From the NCBI GenBank assembly GCA_937926175.1, contig CALANV010000010.1, positions 1-64,000 of the forward strand: a DNA stretch of 64,000 bases. The letters are read 5' to 3'. A program made the translations under genes and the position numbers. This stretch comes from an uncultured Rhodospirillales bacterium (GTDB lineage: Bacteria > Pseudomonadota > Alphaproteobacteria > CACIAM-22H2). Below, piece after piece: positions 62,026-64,000 of this stretch. Position 1 is the stretch's first letter; each line of letters starts with the position of its first letter. A model generated the notes under the pieces. The model saw nothing but the letters and a program-made list of their open reading frames with translations. It did no database searches and was not told where the DNA came from.

Positions 62026-62544
62026 TCAGAATTCGCGACCGTACTCGTCCACGAAGACCGCCAGCGCCAGGATCATATCAACGGTCGAGCCGTCCCGGGC
62101 CATGGGCAGATACACGCGCTCCAGCCGGAGCAGCTTCTGGCGCGACCGGAGCTGCGGCCGGCCCCTGCGCCAGGACGGCAGACGGCTGCCGACCACCTCG
62201 CGCAGATAGGTCGAGATCAACTCGTGCGAGACTTTGTCATGCACCGCATCGAGATATGCGCCCGTGGGATCGTCGCCGAGGGCGCGCACCACGTTGGTTC
62301 CGATCAGCCGATAGCGGAAGCACAGGCCCGGCGACCGCTCGACATCCAACAGCCAGATGTTCGGCAGAAGATGGGGAATGGCCATCGGCTCGAAATGCTG
62401 GCGGCCGGGCAGGCGGTCGGCCGCCTTGATCGAACACCAGTATTCGATCAGAGCGCGTGGCATCGGATGCAATGGCTGCTGCAGGAGCTGTTCCACGGAA
62501 CCGATGAACTCCCGCGCTGTGGTGTCGGGGGTCGAACTCGACAT
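62026..62544 (-). CDS. PAS_5-family protein
   Basis: A 172-residue protein of the PAS_5 type common in alphaproteobacteria. The core reads PMPRALIEYWCSIKAADRLPGRQHFEPMAIPHLLPNIWLLDVE, followed by FRYRLIGTNVVRALGDDPTG and YLPMARDGSTVDMILALAVF, the typical end of the family. It is a single sensor-like domain with no attached output domain. A perfect palindrome lies 23 bases upstream of its start (62567-62586). Ligand unknown. Confidence 0.82.
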   Translation of the reverse strand: MSSSTPDTTAREFIGSVEQLLQQPLHPMPRALIEYWCSIKAADRLPGRQHFEPMAIPHLLPNIWLLDVERSPGLCFRYRLIGTNVVRALGDDPTGAYLDAVHDKVSHELISTYLREVVGSRLPSWRRGRPQLRSRQKLLRLERVYLPMARDGSTVDMILALAVFVDEYGREF

Positions 62545-63111
62545 GATGACGGTGTTCGTTGCTCTCGCGTTTGCATACGCAAACGCCGTACCATCTGCCG
62601 TCGTTCATGGTGGATCAGCTAAACCGTTGTTTCTTGCGGAAAAATGGTTGGCGGTCGTCGGCAACCACCCGTCACAAGACTCCCCCGGAAGAGCTAGATC
62701 AGTGGCTGCGGTTGCAAAACTCGCTGCAAAATGCGACCGGCTTCAGGAAAGGTCGACTCGATCTTGCGCAGGGACGGTCGTCGCCCGCCGGTGCAATCAG
62801 CCGATCAGGATTCTTTCCGAGCACATGATTTCGTCGCGCGTATCGCCGGGTGCTCTCTGTCCCATATCGGCGCCAAACAAGGTTCGTACGTGAGCCGATT
62901 GTTCCGGTGCGTGACTTGAAAAACCGATACCCTCAGAGGGGCCAGGATCGGGTGCAAGGCTGACAGACGTCTGCGGCTGGTCCGGGGTCATGAGCAGGCG
63001 CACTGATGCCGGAACCAGAACTGGTCCTTGTTACACGGCTTGATACGCTCGCCAGCTTCGGATGACCCGAAGCCGTCGGTCAAATCTGCGTTTTCAGGGT
63101 GTCGAGAAGAA
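62545..63111. other. Gap between the PAS_5 gene and tRNA-Pro
   Basis: About 570 bases, less GC-rich than its surroundings. It contains the palindrome at 62567. A plus-strand frame at 62559-62828 (89 residues, with EELDQWLRLQNSLQNATGF) is unrecognised and lacks a ribosome site, so I do not call it. Confidence 0.45.
62567..62586. promoter_or_regulatory. Perfect palindrome upstream of the PAS_5 gene
   Basis: GCGTTTGC and GCAAACGC flank ATAC, giving an 8-bp inverted repeat with a 4-base spacer just upstream of the gene's start. It is a good operator or leader-hairpin candidate. Confidence 0.55.
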
Positions 63112-63188
63112 TGGTCGGAGTGAGTGGATTCGAACCACCGGCCCCTTGCTCCCGAAGCAAGTGCTCTACCAGGCTGAGCTACACTCCG
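63112..63188 (-). tRNA. tRNA-Pro (CGG)
   Basis: On the minus strand a 77-base cloverleaf starts CGGAGTG and ends CACTCCG-A-CCA with CCA encoded. The D arm has AGCTCAGCCTGGTAGAGC, the anticodon loop is TTCGGGA between CTTGC and GCAAG (anticodon CGG), and the T arm has GGTTCGAATCC. Confidence 0.97.
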
Positions 63189-63324
63189 ATCCTGTCGGGC
63201 TGACTGACGGCCTTGTTTCCGCACGCCATTCCCGCTCACCAGCGGGTACGGCGCCGTTCGCCGGACCGTTTATATAGCGCCCGTCCCGGCAGGCTGCAAG
63301 CCGAGCCCGTGCGCCGCCATGCCC

Positions 63325-64000
63325 TCAGTAGGCCCGGCTGATCGCGAAGTGGATCAGATCGATCAGGGCCCGCTTTTCCGGGCTGTCGGGGAACACGCCG
63401 AGCGCGTCACGGGCGATGGCGCCGTAGTGGCGGGCGCGCTCGACACTGTCGCGCAGGCTGCCGTGGCGCTGCATGAGCGCAATCGCGTGCTCGAGATCGC
63501 CTTCGCGCTGGTCCATCTCCTCGAGCGTCCGGCGCCAGAACTTTCGTTCCTCCTCGTCGCCGCGCAGGAAGGCCAGCACCACGGGCAGCGTGATCTTGCC
63601 GTCCCGAAAATCGTCGCCGACCGACTTGCCGAGCGTCGCCGTTTCGGCGGCGTAGTCGAGCACGTCATCGACGAGCTGGAAGGCGATGCCGAGATTCATG
63701 CCGTAGGTCTCGAGCGCCTCTTCCTCGACCTTGGGGCGGTCGGCGACGACGGCGCCGACCCGGCAGGCCGCCGCGAACAGCACCGCCGTCTTGGCCTTGA
63801 TAACCTCAAGATAGGCATTTTCGGTGGTTTCCGTGTCGTTGGCGGTCATGAGCTGCATGACCTCGCCTTCGGCGATCACGGCCGACGCATCGGACAGAAT
63901 CTTGAGGACCGCCAGCGATCCGTCCGCGACCATGAGCTGGAAGGCCCGGCTGAACAGAAAATCGCCGACCAGCACGCTCGCCTTGTTACCCCATACGGCA
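63325..64000 (-). CDS. ispB: Polyprenyl diphosphate synthase (5' end outside window)
   Basis: The visible 224 residues at the C-terminal side of a trans-polyprenyl synthase that builds the ubiquinone side chain. The frame is open to the window end and continues upstream of the GTG at 63975 (AVWGNKASVLVGDFLFSRAFQLM). The second Asp-rich motif is FQLVDDVLDYAAE, preceded by IKAKTAVLFAAACRVGAVV and followed by GKSVGDDFRDGKITLPVVLAFL, as in octaprenyl/decaprenyl synthases. The first DDxxD motif lies outside the window. Chain length cannot be told. Confidence 0.9.
   Translation of the reverse strand, partial: AVWGNKASVLVGDFLFSRAFQLMVADGSLAVLKILSDASAVIAEGEVMQLMTANDTETTENAYLEVIKAKTAVLFAAACRVGAVVADRPKVEEEALETYGMNLGIAFQLVDDVLDYAAETATLGKSVGDDFRDGKITLPVVLAFLRGDEEERKFWRRTLEEMDQREGDLEHAIALMQRHGSLRDSVERARHYGAIARDALGVFPDSPEKRALIDLIHFAISRAY

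Noticed and set aside
62559..62828. 89-residue plus-strand frame beside the PAS_5 gene
   Set aside because: It begins within the palindrome region, lacks a ribosome site and has no recognisable feature.

Overview
The window is GC-rich bacterial DNA packed with genes on both strands. Its gene content points to an alphaproteobacterium, most likely of the Rhodospirillales type. Signs of this are the Mrp, HflK-HflC and Do-protease block, SerB next to MiaA, the ilvB-ilvN-ilvC-leuA-mreBCD-mrdA-rodA run, ClpS, a PAS_5-family protein typical of alphaproteobacteria, and a PilZ pair. The taxonomic call is inference from family content and gene order; there is no rRNA or other marker gene to confirm it. 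No phage, insertion sequence, integrase or CRISPR array is visible.

Region by region. (1) 1-3.3 kb: a two-partner secretion pair, a beta-helix exoprotein cut by the window edge plus its FhaC/ShlB-type transporter, followed by a terminator and an odd 9-bp tandem repeat. (2) 3.7-8.9 kb: the Fe-S carrier Mrp, then HflK, HflC and a DegP-type protease, an envelope protein quality-control block. (3) 9.1-14.8 kb: TrpB2, nicotinamidase, UbiD, UbiX, two PilZ proteins and a CsbD gene whose start is out of frame. (4) 14.9-20.9 kb: SerB and MiaA back to back, then acetolactate synthase (ilvB, ilvN), a LysE-type exporter and ilvC. (5) 21.8-29.4 kb: leuA, the rod-shape genes mreB, mreC, mreD, mrdA and rodA, and convergent clpS. 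(6) 29.9-33.0 kb: an operon for a NEW3-domain surface protein, an ABC ATPase and a NosY-like permease. (7) 33.4-40.3 kb: tRNA-Lys and a catabolic cassette of a TRAP transporter, a short-chain dehydrogenase, an FAD dehydrogenase and an IclR regulator. (8) 40.4-43.2 kb: a Fur-box-like palindrome followed by a four-cysteine exported protein, ExbB, ExbD and TonB. (9) 43.5-46.3 kb: an M20 peptidase, a DUF938 methyltransferase and a TerB-family protein. (10) 46.4-58.6 kb: a complete five-step histidine-to-glutamate pathway (hutH, hutU, hutI, hutF, hutG) interleaved with an NMT1-type ABC importer, a heparinase-like lipoprotein and a creatininase-family enzyme. (11) 58.6-64 kb: apt, a class III aminotransferase, a frameshifted HD phosphohydrolase, a PAS_5 protein, tRNA-Pro and a polyprenyl diphosphate synthase cut by the window end.

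Much of the window is housekeeping: branched-chain amino acid synthesis, cell elongation, protein quality control and ubiquinone-related steps. The accessory parts are the secretion pair, the TRAP cassette, the NEW3/ABC operon and the extra genes inside the hut cluster. The clearest candidates for something not yet described are the NEW3/ABC trio, the TRAP-SDR-FAD-IclR cassette of unknown substrate, the heparinase-like gene co-transcribed with hutU, and the 9-bp repeat array. Function calls rest on motifs and family resemblance read by eye; no database search was run.
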